Shown in pieces: positions 24,083 through 32,663 of a DNA stretch of 47,028 bases. The translations under genes were made by a program, and so were the position numbers. This stretch comes from Bacteroidales bacterium. Its GTDB lineage: Bacteria > Bacteroidota > Bacteroidia > Bacteroidales > UBA3824. Under the pieces are notes generated by a model. The model saw nothing but the letters and a program-made list of their open reading frames with translations. It ran no database searches and was not told the origin of the DNA. How positions within the stretch are numbered: position 1 is the first letter of the stretch; each line of letters starts with the position of its first letter. The stretch lies in assembly GCA_017535325.1 (NCBI GenBank), contig JAFXUC010000052.1, positions 1-47,028 on the forward strand, given 5' to 3'.

Positions 24083-25381
24083 ATGTTTATAATTAACTAT
24101 ACAGACGAGAATGATTTTTTGAAAAAATCGTCTCGTCCCGCTTCAAAAACTTCTGAAATAGAGCCTGTTGTCAAAGACGTTTTAGACAAAGTCAAAACTC
24201 AGGGCGACAAGGCTTTACGAGAACTGTCCGAAAAATTTGACGGCTCTTGTCCCGAAAGTTTTTTGGTTTCGGAAAAGGAATTTGAAGCGGCTGAAAAAGA
24301 AGTTCCCGAAGACCTCAAAGCCGCAATCAACATTGCGAAAGACAATATTGAAAAATTTCACAAATCGCAGTTACAGAACGGAATAAAAAAGGTTGAGACT
24401 TCAAAAGGCGTTGTTTGTTGGCAAAAGGCGGTCGGAATCGAAAAGGTAGGAATTTATATTCCGGGCGGAAACGCGCCGCTGTTTTCAACGGTTTTGATGC
24501 TCGCAATTCCTGCAAAATTAGCGGGTTGCAAAGAAATCGTGCTTTGTTCTCCTCCAAGGAGCGGCGGAAATATCAACAGTGTCGTGCTTTATTGTGCAAA
24601 ACTTTTGGGCGTTACAAAAGTTTTCAAAATCGGCGGAGCGCAGGCAATCGCGGCGATGGCTTACGGCACGGAATCAGTACCGAAAGTTTTCAAAATTTTC
24701 GGACCGGGAAACCGTTTTGTAACGGTCGCAAAACAACTTGTCAGTTCGTCAGAAACGGCAATTGACATGCCTGCCGGACCGAGCGAGTTGGCTGTTATCG
24801 CAGACGAAAACACAAACGCAGTCTACGCGGCGGCAGATTTGCTGAGTCAATGCGAACATGGCAGCGATTCTCAGGTTGGACTTTTTGTCAGTTCAAAAGA
24901 CAAAATGACAGAAATTATCGCCGAGGCTGAACGTCAGTTGGAACTTCTGCCGAGAAAAGACGCTGCGAAAAAAAGTTTTGAAAACAGTTTTGCGGTTTTG
25001 ACCAAAGACGGTTTTGAGTCGGTAAAACTGACGAACCTCTGGGCTCCCGAACATTTGGTCATCAACACTGACAACGCTTTGCAACTCTCTGAAAACGTAG
25101 TAAATGCGGGCAGTGTCTTTATCGGGAAATATGCCTGTGAGAGTGCCGGTGACTATGCCTCCGGAACAAACCACACTCTTCCGACGTGCCGCGCTGCAAA
25201 CGCTTATTCGGGCTTGAACATGGATTCGTTTACAAAGAAAATCACGTTTCAGACCATCGACGAAGAAGGTATAAAAAATATCGGCAAAGCAATTGAAACA
25301 ATGGCAGCCGCCGAAGACCTTTTCGCTCACAAAAACGCGGTTACAGTGAGGTTAAAAAAATTGCCCACCGAAACGCCATAA
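24083..25381 (+). CDS. hisD: Histidinol dehydrogenase
   Basis: Zinc enzyme that oxidises L-histidinol to histidine in two NAD-dependent steps, the last of the pathway. 432 residues is full length. VGIYIPGGNAPLFSTVLMLAIPA, IGGAQAIAAMAYGTESVPKV, FGPGNRFV and DMPAGPSELAVIAD are family signatures, LLSQCEHGSDSQ carries zinc ligands, and LWAPEHLVI holds the catalytic Glu-His pair. Transcribed with hisG from the attenuated promoter. The pathway genes are then interrupted by a two-gene module before hisC. Confidence 0.97.
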   Translation: MFIINYTDENDFLKKSSRPASKTSEIEPVVKDVLDKVKTQGDKALRELSEKFDGSCPESFLVSEKEFEAAEKEVPEDLKAAINIAKDNIEKFHKSQLQNGIKKVETSKGVVCWQKAVGIEKVGIYIPGGNAPLFSTVLMLAIPAKLAGCKEIVLCSPPRSGGNINSVVLYCAKLLGVTKVFKIGGAQAIAAMAYGTESVPKVFKIFGPGNRFVTVAKQLVSSSETAIDMPAGPSELAVIADENTNAVYAAADLLSQCEHGSDSQVGLFVSSKDKMTEIIAEAERQLELLPRKDAAKKSFENSFAVLTKDGFESVKLTNLWAPEHLVINTDNALQLSENVVNAGSVFIGKYACESAGDYASGTNHTLPTCRAANAYSGLNMDSFTKKITFQTIDEEGIKNIGKAIETMAAAEDLFAHKNAVTVRLKKLPTETP

Positions 25382-25416
25382 TGGAAAAGTAAAAAAAACA
25401 ATTAAATTAAATAATT

Positions 25417-25725
25417 ATGTACACCGTCAATTTAGATTTGGACAAGGAAACGGAAGAAAACATAAAAATGTCGTATAATATAACAATTCCGTTTCAGATA
25501 TGGCTTCAACAACAGATTATGCTTTTGTTGCAGGAAAAATTCTGTCCGCAAAAACGGCGCAGAAAGTATCATTCACGCGGTTTAACGGATGAGGAGTTGG
25601 AAAAGGAACTTTCAGACTATAAGCCTCTTACTGATGATGACATACCCGATTTGAGCAGGAAAGATTATTTAAAACTTTGTTCACGCAAACCCATAATGAG
25701 TAACGATTTAAAGAAATGGTTTTAA
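25417..25725 (+). CDS. Putative antitoxin of a PemK-like module
   Basis: A 102-residue protein with no family I can name. An N-terminal amphipathic part is followed by a basic patch (CPQKRRRKYHSR) and an acidic, flexible C-terminus (DEELEKELSDYKPLTDDDIPDL, then NDLKKWF), the usual make-up of an antitoxin whose tail wraps the toxin. Its end overlaps the start of the PemK-like gene by ten bases, the normal antitoxin-first order. It lies between hisD and hisC on the same strand, 35 bases after the hisD stop. The antitoxin role is inferred from neighbour and size only. Confidence 0.5.
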   Translation: MYTVNLDLDKETEENIKMSYNITIPFQIWLQQQIMLLLQEKFCPQKRRRKYHSRGLTDEELEKELSDYKPLTDDDIPDLSRKDYLKLCSRKPIMSNDLKKWF

Positions 25726-26078
25726 AAGTACAACAAAGGGAAATTATTGAAGTTCCTTTCTCTTTTCCCGACGGAGAAATCCTCGTTCATCCCGCGCTTG
25801 TAATTTCGTGCAACGAACTGCAAGACGTGGAAGAGGGAATGTTTTATGCGGTTTTGATTTCGTCGAAAAATCACAACCCTGAACTTACCGTTCCGATACA
25901 AAACGAATGGCTGTCAAAACCGCTGTCAAAAAAATCGTTTTTTGTAACGCATTTGATTGACCGGTTCAATACGAAAGAAGTAATTACGAGATACAACTGT
26001 TTTTTGCGTCAGCCGTATTTTGACGATGTTGTTGACAGAGTAATTTCAAACATAATTGACGGAGAATTTACAGAATAA
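25716..26078 (+). CDS. PemK/MazF-like growth inhibitor
   Basis: A 120-residue protein resembling the PemK/MazF toxin family, ribosome-dependent or free mRNA interferases. VQQREIIEVPFSFPDGEILVHPALVIS matches the family N-terminus (basic residue, Ile-Val strand, PF, then the RPALV strand), though the usual Arg before PALV is His here. The later motif in SFFVTHLIDRFNTKEVI resembles the second conserved strand, and no catalytic site can be confirmed by eye. The start overlaps the preceding gene by ten bases and hisC starts six bases after its stop, so hisC translation probably depends on reading through this module. Confidence 0.65.
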   Translation: MVLKVQQREIIEVPFSFPDGEILVHPALVISCNELQDVEEGMFYAVLISSKNHNPELTVPIQNEWLSKPLSKKSFFVTHLIDRFNTKEVITRYNCFLRQPYFDDVVDRVISNIIDGEFTE

Positions 26079-26083
26079 AAATC

Positions 26084-27115
26084 ATGAATTTAGAAAAATT
26101 TGTAAGAAAAAATATTTGGGATATGGAGGCGTATTCGGCGGCGAGGGATTTAGTTGCAAAAGGCGACTATATTTTTCTTGACGCAAACGAAAACCCTTAC
26201 GGTAACTGGAACCGTTATCCCGACCCGTTGCAAATAGACCCGAAAACGCTTTTGTCAAAAATTAAAGGCGTAAAAATAGAAAATATGGTTATGGGCAACG
26301 GTAGCGACGAGGTTTTAGACCTTTTGTACAGAGTAAGTTGCAACCCTAAGAAAGACAACGTGTTATCACTTGCGCCGAGTTACGGTATGTATTACACTTT
26401 GGCGTGTTTGAACGACGTTGAGTTCAGGGAAGTTTTGCTTGATGATGATTTCGATTTTGACCCGCAGCGGCTTTTGGACAAGGCGGACGAAAATTCAAAA
26501 ATGATAATTATATGTTCGCCTAACAATCCGACAGGAAAGGCTTTCAAAACGGATAAAATTTTGACGCTGCTGAAAAATTTCAGCGGTGTGGTGATTGTTG
26601 ACGAGGCTTACAACGATTTTGCGGACGAAGAATCCTGCATAAAATATTTGAAGGATTTTGACAATTTGGTTGTCATTCAGACGTTTTCAAAGGCTTGGGG
26701 CTTGGCTTCGCTGCGTGCGGGCGTGGGTTACATGTCAAAAGAGTTGGCAGCGATTATCAACAAAGTAAAAATGCCGTACAACATGGACGGTTTTACGCAA
26801 AAGTCCCTGAACGAGAAGATGTTGGATTTGGACGGTTTTGAAAAAACGGTTAAACTTCTTGTATCGGAACGCGAAAGGCTCATAAAAAACTTGTCAACAC
26901 TTTCTTACATCGAGAAAATTTATTCCTCGGACGCGAATTTCTTTATGATTAAAACCGCTAAACACAAAGAGTTACAGGATTTTGTGTTGAAAAACGGCAT
27001 AATACTGCGGTCGAGACATTCGATGCCGAAATGTCAAAACTGCATAAGGATAACTGTCGGCACACCCGAACAAAACGATTTGCTGTTTGAGGTGATGAAA
27101 AAATTTAGCGCATAA
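26084..27115 (+). CDS. hisC: Histidinol-phosphate aminotransferase
   Basis: PLP enzyme that transfers an amino group from glutamate to imidazole-acetol phosphate. 343 residues, full length. FLDANENPYGNWNRYPDP opens the fold, GNGSDEVLDLLYR follows, CSPNNPTGKAF is the Asn-Pro turn, VVDEAYNDF holds the PLP-ring Asp and Tyr, and QTFSKAWGLASLRAGVGY contains the PLP Lys. The C-terminal RITVGTPEQND is typical. It ends 11 bases inside the convergent porQ gene, and no hisB follows it directly. Confidence 0.96.
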   Translation: MNLEKFVRKNIWDMEAYSAARDLVAKGDYIFLDANENPYGNWNRYPDPLQIDPKTLLSKIKGVKIENMVMGNGSDEVLDLLYRVSCNPKKDNVLSLAPSYGMYYTLACLNDVEFREVLLDDDFDFDPQRLLDKADENSKMIIICSPNNPTGKAFKTDKILTLLKNFSGVVIVDEAYNDFADEESCIKYLKDFDNLVVIQTFSKAWGLASLRAGVGYMSKELAAIINKVKMPYNMDGFTQKSLNEKMLDLDGFEKTVKLLVSERERLIKNLSTLSYIEKIYSSDANFFMIKTAKHKELQDFVLKNGIILRSRHSMPKCQNCIRITVGTPEQNDLLFEVMKKFSA

Positions 27116-28064
27116 AAATTTCCGCAGAAATCATATTCGAGGCGGCACCGAAAGCGATGCACTGCCTCGAATATTGAATCGAAAATCTTTTTATCCTGAC
27201 ATCTATTCCAAAAGAAAATCCTGGAAACGGCGACATTTCCGATATATATAAATCGTTGTGCGCCAAAAAGTTAAAGCCGCCTTTAAAAGAAACAGCCTTT
27301 TCGGGAAGAATCTCCGCCGAAATTATAAAATGGTCGGCAAACGAGGTCAAAAAATTGTCGTCAAGTTTCGGCTTTTGAAGATTGTGTGCCGAAAGCGAAA
27401 ACCTGAAAGGCGCGTGTTCCAACATTTTTGTAATTGAAAAACGCAAATCCGCAGGTAATTTTTCGCGGGTGTTTTCAGTGTAGGTTTTTATCTGAAAGCC
27501 GAGATTCATTGCCGTTAAAGCAAATGAAATTTTCTGATTTTCAAGAATGTACAACAGTCCGAAGTCAAAACACAAACCGTTCGATTTATAAGTTTCCATT
27601 TTTGAAAAAACAGATTTCATTGTTGCCCCCGCCCTGAAATTCTTAAAAATTTCGCGGCTCGAAGACACTGCGAAAACGTGGTCTTTGCAGGTAAAATTTC
27701 CGAGTTCGTTTGCGGCTTCGTCCGTCAGAAGAAAATCTCCGTAATCAAAAAATTCAACATAACCCGACAGCATTGTTTTTGGGCATATTTTTCCGCTGTA
27801 AAGTATTGAACCGTACTTTATGTCGCTGACGTAAGAAGTATAGTTAAGCGCGGCAGACATATTGTCAAGCGAGTCAATCAGAGCGGGATTGGAGGTTAAA
27901 GAGTTTACGCCTTTAATATCTACTGACGGAACAAAACCTCCCAAAGCCGCGTAATTGCTTGACATATTGAGGCTTAAAAACGGGAAAACACTTTCGCCGC
28001 CGAGTTGTGCAAAGGAGTTTTCGAGCGAAAACAATAATATTAATAGGGTGTAAAAAAGTTTCAT
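27105..28064 (-). CDS. porQ: PorQ-family type IX secretion protein
   Basis: A 319-residue outer membrane beta-barrel of the PorQ family, part of the type IX secretion attachment complex with PorU, PorV and PorZ, needed for linking cargo to surface lipopolysaccharide. Signal peptide MKLFYTLLILLFSLENSFAQ, then LGGESVFPFLSLNMSSNYAALGGFVPS, SNPALIDSLDNMSAALNYTSYVSDIKYGSI and the terminal IQYSRQCIAFGAASNMISAEIFMR. The 3' end overlaps the end of hisC on the other strand by 11 bases. The esterase-nucleotidase fusion gene lies 11 bases upstream, so they probably share a transcript. Cargo genes are not seen in the window. Confidence 0.82.
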   Translation of the reverse strand: MKLFYTLLILLFSLENSFAQLGGESVFPFLSLNMSSNYAALGGFVPSVDIKGVNSLTSNPALIDSLDNMSAALNYTSYVSDIKYGSILYSGKICPKTMLSGYVEFFDYGDFLLTDEAANELGNFTCKDHVFAVSSSREIFKNFRAGATMKSVFSKMETYKSNGLCFDFGLLYILENQKISFALTAMNLGFQIKTYTENTREKLPADLRFSITKMLEHAPFRFSLSAHNLQKPKLDDNFLTSFADHFIISAEILPEKAVSFKGGFNFLAHNDLYISEMSPFPGFSFGIDVRIKRFSIQYSRQCIAFGAASNMISAEIFMR

Positions 28065-28075
28065 ATATTACATTT

Positions 28076-29161
28076 TTACCCTCCGATATGCTCAAAAAAC
28101 TCCAAAATGTCGTCCCAGGTTTTGTATGGTGCCTCGCCGAATTTCAAAAACGCGCCCATAAAATCTTCCGCGCCGTTGTGAATGCGGTCGTCAATCAGAT
28201 AATCGCCGTAACTGAGGTTTTTGTGATGCGAGAGAATCAGACGGCGGAAAGCGGGTACGCCGATACGTTTTTTCACCCATTCCAACTTGTCTGACCACGC
28301 TGACGGATTGCCGTAAGGCGCACTTGACAGAATGTAGGTGTCATATTTCAGCGACAAAATACGGAACGCTTTCACCGCGCTCGGCATCGGTTCAAGTTGC
28401 GAAAAATATCCCGGAATGTCCCAGATATGCCCTTCGTACTGTTTTAAAGTTTTTTCGTCGAATTTATAAACGCCCTTCTCAAAATCCGCAAGCACGCCGT
28501 CAAGGTCGATGTACAGAATCTGACGCTGACGGTTGTTCAATTTGTCGTCAATCCAGTGAATCACCGGCACGACAGAATTGTGTAAAACTGTGTCGTTGAG
28601 ACGGTGTTCGCCGTCAAAAGGAATTGCGTTCATGTATTTTGCGGCAAACATGTCGTAAGTGTGGACAAGAGGGTCTTTGTCGCCGAAAAGTCCGTAAACG
28701 AGGTTGCGGTGTTCGTTTTCGTCAATTTTTGAGAAACTTTCCGTCATCACCTGCTTGAACCCGTCAACAATGTCCTGAGTTATCCAGAACTCGGTTTCGC
28801 CGTCCTGTCGCGGGTTGAGCCATTTTTGTCTGCCCATGCCGTGAAGCGTTTTGAGCGTTTCGCCCATTTGAAAAGCGGGATTGACCAGGATGCGGTGAAA
28901 TCCGTACAACTGCTCCGTATAGAGTCCGCCCATCGAAGTCCCGATAATCAAGTCGGGCTTTTGTGTATCACATATTTTGTGCAAAAGTTCCATTGCTTTC
29001 AGCGGACTGACGGGCAAGTCAGGGGAAATAACCTCGGCTTCGGGCATTAAAATGCGGAGACTTTTAGCCGTACCGCTTGCGCCGGAAGAGGCAAAACCGT
29101 GAACGTAAAGAATTTTTCTGCCCGCCATCATTTCGGGATATTGTGTAAAAGTTTCTGCCAT
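28076..29161 (-). CDS. Fusion of a YqiA-like esterase and a 5'(3')-deoxyribonucleotidase
   Basis: A 361-residue two-domain protein; the ATG at 29161 is preferred over a TTG extension. Residues about 1-205 form a YqiA/UPF0227-type alpha/beta hydrolase: KILYVHGFASSGASG (oxyanion loop), LIIGTSMGGLY (nucleophile elbow with Ser), YGLFGDKDPLVHTYDMF and GEHRLNDTVLHNS with Asp and His of the triad. Residues about 210-361 are an NT5C-type HAD phosphatase: DLDGVLADFE (motif I), TYILSSAP (motif II), HHKNLSYGDYLIDDR (motif III Lys and acidic motif IV). All catalytic residues appear present. Each half is known alone; whether the fusion has a joint substrate is unknown. Confidence 0.83.
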   Translation of the reverse strand: MAETFTQYPEMMAGRKILYVHGFASSGASGTAKSLRILMPEAEVISPDLPVSPLKAMELLHKICDTQKPDLIIGTSMGGLYTEQLYGFHRILVNPAFQMGETLKTLHGMGRQKWLNPRQDGETEFWITQDIVDGFKQVMTESFSKIDENEHRNLVYGLFGDKDPLVHTYDMFAAKYMNAIPFDGEHRLNDTVLHNSVVPVIHWIDDKLNNRQRQILYIDLDGVLADFEKGVYKFDEKTLKQYEGHIWDIPGYFSQLEPMPSAVKAFRILSLKYDTYILSSAPYGNPSAWSDKLEWVKKRIGVPAFRRLILSHHKNLSYGDYLIDDRIHNGAEDFMGAFLKFGEAPYKTWDDILEFFEHIGG

Positions 29162-29242
29162 GATTCGTCTTTTTTGGAAAAGCAAAATTAGGAAAATAAT
29201 TGGATTTTTTATCTTTTATTTGTAAAAAAAATCCGGCGGGAA

Positions 29243-29273
29243 TTGTATTTTCCGACAAAAAAACGTATTTTTG
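29243..29273 (+). promoter_or_regulatory. Bacteroidota promoter for the lipoprotein-hisB operon
   Basis: TTG at 29243-29245, a 20-base spacer and TATTTTTG at 29266-29273 fit the consensus. The same stretch contains a small inverted pair, GACAAAAA/TTTTTGTC (29254-29275), overlapping the -7 element, a possible operator or chance. Confidence 0.6.
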
Positions 29274-29329
29274 TCAAAAAATTTTGCTGCATTGTAATGC
29301 CAGAGATTGGAAAAGAAAAAACGTTTAAA

Positions 29330-30793
29330 ATGAAAAAACTGACAATATTATTTTTTGCGGCGTTGATTTTATCCGCCTGCAACAGAGTTCAAAACGGCGG
29401 CGACAACGGTGTCGAAGTTATCGAATACCCAGCCGAAGACATTGTAAATCAGGACGAAATAAAACAGTCTGATGATTTTTATTTGAATCAGACCGACCAA
29501 AGCAACGCCAACGACCTTGCGCGTTTTCTCGCAGGCAAACCCGTTGACAAATATGCCGATTTGCAAAACACACCTTTTTATAAGGAATATTCTTTGAAAA
29601 CTGCCCAGCAATGGGAAGACCTCACAACCAGAACGTTGGAGCCGATAAAAAAATGGTGCAAAGAAAACATCAACGATTTTTCGTCTGACACTTCGTGCCT
29701 TATTTATCCCTTCGGCGGTCCCGACTTGATTTTTGCGATGACATTTTTCCCGAATGCGGGCGATTATATTTTGCAGGGACTTGAAAATCCGGGCAAACTC
29801 GCCGAACCCGACAAAATTTCTCAGCCGAAAATTCAAGCCTATTTGGATTCGCTTTTGTATTCGTTCAGGTATTTGACGAGGTTCGGTTTCTTTGTCGCCG
29901 GACAGATGCAGCAGGATTTCAGAAACGAGCATCTTGACGGAACTCTGCATCTCGCACTTTACACTTTGGCAATGGAAAATTGCATAATTACAAACTACCG
30001 CGACATTTATCTCGACAACCGTGGCAACATCACGGAGGCTGACGGAAACGAAACAAAGCACCCTTACGGTTGGGAAATCGTTTTCAAAAAAGACGGCGAT
30101 AAAAAACCGAGAACCGTAAAATATTTCAGAATGGATACTTCCGACCCGCCGCTGATGGGAAAAATGGAATTTCCGTTTTTCGTAAATTCTTTCAAGGAAA
30201 AAATCTGTTACCTGAAATCCGCGTCGTACCTTTTGCAAAGCGTGGAGTTCAAAATTATGCAGAAACTTGTTGTAGACCAGTGCGATAAGATACTTCAAGA
30301 CGAGAGCGGTTTGGCTTACGGAAAACTCATAAAGGATTATGACGTAAAACTTTTCGGCACTTACACGCGTCCGTTGAAAGTTTTTTCGATTTTTAAGCAG
30401 GAGGATTTGAAAGAGGCTCTGGCGGCAAAAAAATCCCAGCCGCTGCCTTTTAAAATCGGTTACGCCTCGCAACTCAACGAGTCTGTTTTGATGGCTTGCA
30501 CGAGAAAAACCGCCGACAGTCCCGTTGAAGAGGCAAAACCCTCAAAACCTGTCGTTTACACAAAAGACACCGTTTATAAAGTGCAGTTCAGAGTTTCATG
30601 GAAAAAACTCCCAGAAAGCGACTTTGCCGGTTTGAAAGAAGTTGATTATTACTTAGACAACAGCGCGTACAAATACACTTCCGGCAACTTCAAAACGGAA
30701 CAGGAATGTAAAGAATATTTGCCGCAAGTCAGAGCGAAAGGCTTTTCGGACGCTTTTATTGTTAAATTTTACTCAGGAAAACGCATAAAATAA
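29330..30793 (+). CDS. Lipoprotein of unknown function with SPOR-like C-terminus
   Basis: A 487-residue lipoprotein; the ATG at 29330 gives MKKLTILFFAALILSAC with a clear lipobox, whereas the longer frame would begin at a TTG in the promoter. The central part (about 70-390) has FYKEYSLKTAQQWEDL, IYPFGGPDLIFAMTFFPNAGDYIL and HLALYTLAMENCIITNYRDIYL, resembling Bacteroidota lipoproteins of unknown function. The last 75 residues (YKVQFRVSWKKLPESDFAGLKEVDYYLDN, TSGNFKTEQECKEYLPQVRAKGF) look like a SPOR peptidoglycan-binding fold. Its stop overlaps the hisB start by one base (TAATG), so it is translationally coupled to hisB. Confidence 0.65.
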   Translation: MKKLTILFFAALILSACNRVQNGGDNGVEVIEYPAEDIVNQDEIKQSDDFYLNQTDQSNANDLARFLAGKPVDKYADLQNTPFYKEYSLKTAQQWEDLTTRTLEPIKKWCKENINDFSSDTSCLIYPFGGPDLIFAMTFFPNAGDYILQGLENPGKLAEPDKISQPKIQAYLDSLLYSFRYLTRFGFFVAGQMQQDFRNEHLDGTLHLALYTLAMENCIITNYRDIYLDNRGNITEADGNETKHPYGWEIVFKKDGDKKPRTVKYFRMDTSDPPLMGKMEFPFFVNSFKEKICYLKSASYLLQSVEFKIMQKLVVDQCDKILQDESGLAYGKLIKDYDVKLFGTYTRPLKVFSIFKQEDLKEALAAKKSQPLPFKIGYASQLNESVLMACTRKTADSPVEEAKPSKPVVYTKDTVYKVQFRVSWKKLPESDFAGLKEVDYYLDNSAYKYTSGNFKTEQECKEYLPQVRAKGFSDAFIVKFYSGKRIK

Positions 30794-31914
30794 TGAAAAC
30801 CAGACTTTTATTCATAGACAGAGACGGCACAATCATTGACGAGCCGCCGGTTGATTATCAAGTAGACAAGTTGGAAAAATTCAGGTTTAAGGACGGGGCG
30901 ATAATCTCGCTTGAAAAAATCCGCCGTTATACAAACTTTAAGTTTGTGATGGCTACAAATCAGGACGGTTTGGGAACCGACAGTTTCCCCGAAGAGACTT
31001 TCTGGCCTTATCAAAACCTTATGTTACAGACACTTGAAAGCGTCGGAGTAAAGTTTGACGATATTTTAATCGACAGAAGTTTTGAAAGCGATCCTCTTCC
31101 TACCCGCAAACCCGGTGTGGCGATGATGCAAAAATATATTGACGACAAAGATAATTTTTCGTTGGAAGAATCGTTAGTTATAGGAGACAGGGAGACGGAC
31201 GTAATACTCGCGAAAAATCTCGGCTGCAAAGCGGTTTTTTTAGGCGAGAAACTTTCAGAAGACCTTGAAAAATATTGTCTGATAAAAGCAAAAAACTGGA
31301 CGGAGGCTGAGCGTGCGATAATTTCTTATAACAACGTTATTAAAATAAAACGCGACACCAAGGAAACTAAAATCGACTTAAAACTTTATCCGGGCAATCC
31401 TGAAATCAAGAGGGTTGACACGGGCGTTAAGTTTTTCGACCACATGCTGTTACAGTTGCCGGTTCACGGTTGTTTCGGTTTGGATTTGGTTTGCAAAGGC
31501 GACCTCGAAGTTGACGAGCACCACACGATAGAAGACGTTGCAATAGCCTTGGGTTCAGCGGTTTATGAGTTGTGGAAAGAGAGAAAACTTATCGGTCGTT
31601 ACGGCTTTGAATTTAATTTGACGATGGACGACTGTCTGGCATCTGTTGCAACGGATTTGGGCGGCAGACCGTGGCTTGTTTTTGAGGCGGATTTCAGGCG
31701 CGAAAAAATCGGCGATTTTCCCACGGAAATGATTTATCACTTTTTTAAATCGTTTGCCGACAACGCAAAATGCAACCTCAACATCAGGGCGACCGGTCAG
31801 AATGAACACCACAAACTCGAAGGCATTTTCAAGGCACTCGCCAAATGCTTGAAACAGGCTGTAAATTATGACTTTACGTTACAAACAATTCCGTCATCAA
31901 AGGGGGTTTTATAA
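30793..31914 (+). CDS. hisB: Bifunctional histidinol-phosphatase / imidazoleglycerol-phosphate dehydratase
   Basis: Two-step enzyme of the histidine pathway. Residues about 1-165 are the HAD phosphatase (RLLFIDRDGTIIDEPP with the two nucleophile Asp, then MATNQDGLGT and VIGDRETDVILAKNLG). Residues about 175-373 are the dehydratase (TGVKFFDHMLLQLPVHGCF, VDEHHTIEDVAIALG, MDDCLASVATDLGGR, and the end NEHHKLEGIFKALAKCLKQAV with metal-binding His). Its start overlaps the stop of a lipoprotein gene and its stop overlaps the start of a glycosyltransferase (both TAATG). It is thus detached from hisGDC by about 3.7 kb and transcribed from a different, non-attenuated promoter. Confidence 0.97.
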   Translation: MKTRLLFIDRDGTIIDEPPVDYQVDKLEKFRFKDGAIISLEKIRRYTNFKFVMATNQDGLGTDSFPEETFWPYQNLMLQTLESVGVKFDDILIDRSFESDPLPTRKPGVAMMQKYIDDKDNFSLEESLVIGDRETDVILAKNLGCKAVFLGEKLSEDLEKYCLIKAKNWTEAERAIISYNNVIKIKRDTKETKIDLKLYPGNPEIKRVDTGVKFFDHMLLQLPVHGCFGLDLVCKGDLEVDEHHTIEDVAIALGSAVYELWKERKLIGRYGFEFNLTMDDCLASVATDLGGRPWLVFEADFRREKIGDFPTEMIYHFFKSFADNAKCNLNIRATGQNEHHKLEGIFKALAKCLKQAVNYDFTLQTIPSSKGVL

Positions 31915-32663
31915 TGATTAACGGCAAAAAAATAGGCGTCGTTTTACCGGCGTATAACGCGGAAAAAACTTTGGAGCAGACTTACGCCGAAATCCCTTTC
32001 GACATCGTTGACGAGGTGATTTTGACGGACGACTGTTCGCATGACGATACGGTAAAAGTAGCAAGAAAACTTGGCATAAAGCATATTATAATTCACGAGA
32101 AAAACCGCGGTTACGGCGGCAATCAGAAATCGTGTTACAAAAAGGCTTTGGAACTCGGCTGCGACATTGTTGTAATGTTACACCCTGATTATCAGTACAC
32201 TCCGAAACTGTTAAGGCCGATGTGTTACACGATTGCGGACGGCGTTTATCCGGTTATCATCGCGTCAAGAATTTTAGGCAAAGGCGCGAGAAAAGGCGGA
32301 ATGCCGCTTTACAAATATGTGTCAAACCGTTTTCTGACGTTGTTCCAAAACCTTATGATGCGGCAGAAACTCTCTGAGTATCATACAGGTTACAGGGCTT
32401 TTTCAAAGGAAGTTATCGAAAAACTCAACTTGGAGGAAGACAGCGACGATTTTGTTTTTGACAATCAGATGTTGGCGCAGATATTTTTTGCGGGTTACGA
32501 AATCGCGGAAATCACCTGTCCGACAAAATATTTTAAAGAGGCGTCAAGCATTAATTTTAAAAGGAGCGTAAAATACGGCCTCGGTGTTATGGCAACGGCA
32601 ATGAAGTATTTTTTTAACAAAATAGGACTTTTACATTCTAAAATTTTTGTTATAAAAAAATGA
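31914..32663 (+). CDS. Family 2 glycosyltransferase, DPM1-like
   Basis: A 249-residue GT2 enzyme of the polyprenyl-phosphate or surface-glycan type, without the C-terminal membrane segments of many relatives. KIGVVLPAYNAEKTLEQTYAEIP opens the domain, EVILTDDCSHDDT carries the DD metal-binding pair, KNRGYGGNQKSCYKKALE is the subfamily signature, and HPDYQYTPKLL replaces the more usual D-D-P-E-metal loop. SEYHTGYRAFSKEVIE is the conserved acceptor-side block. Overlaps hisB at TAATG and the next gene at ATGA, so translation is coupled along the operon. Confidence 0.87.
   Translation: MINGKKIGVVLPAYNAEKTLEQTYAEIPFDIVDEVILTDDCSHDDTVKVARKLGIKHIIIHEKNRGYGGNQKSCYKKALELGCDIVVMLHPDYQYTPKLLRPMCYTIADGVYPVIIASRILGKGARKGGMPLYKYVSNRFLTLFQNLMMRQKLSEYHTGYRAFSKEVIEKLNLEEDSDDFVFDNQMLAQIFFAGYEIAEITCPTKYFKEASSINFKRSVKYGLGVMATAMKYFFNKIGLLHSKIFVIKK

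Noticed and set aside
29369..30472. 367-codon open frame on the minus strand
   Set aside because: It lies inside the lipoprotein gene, and the plus-strand frame has a signal peptide, a promoter and overlap with hisB; the minus frame has none.
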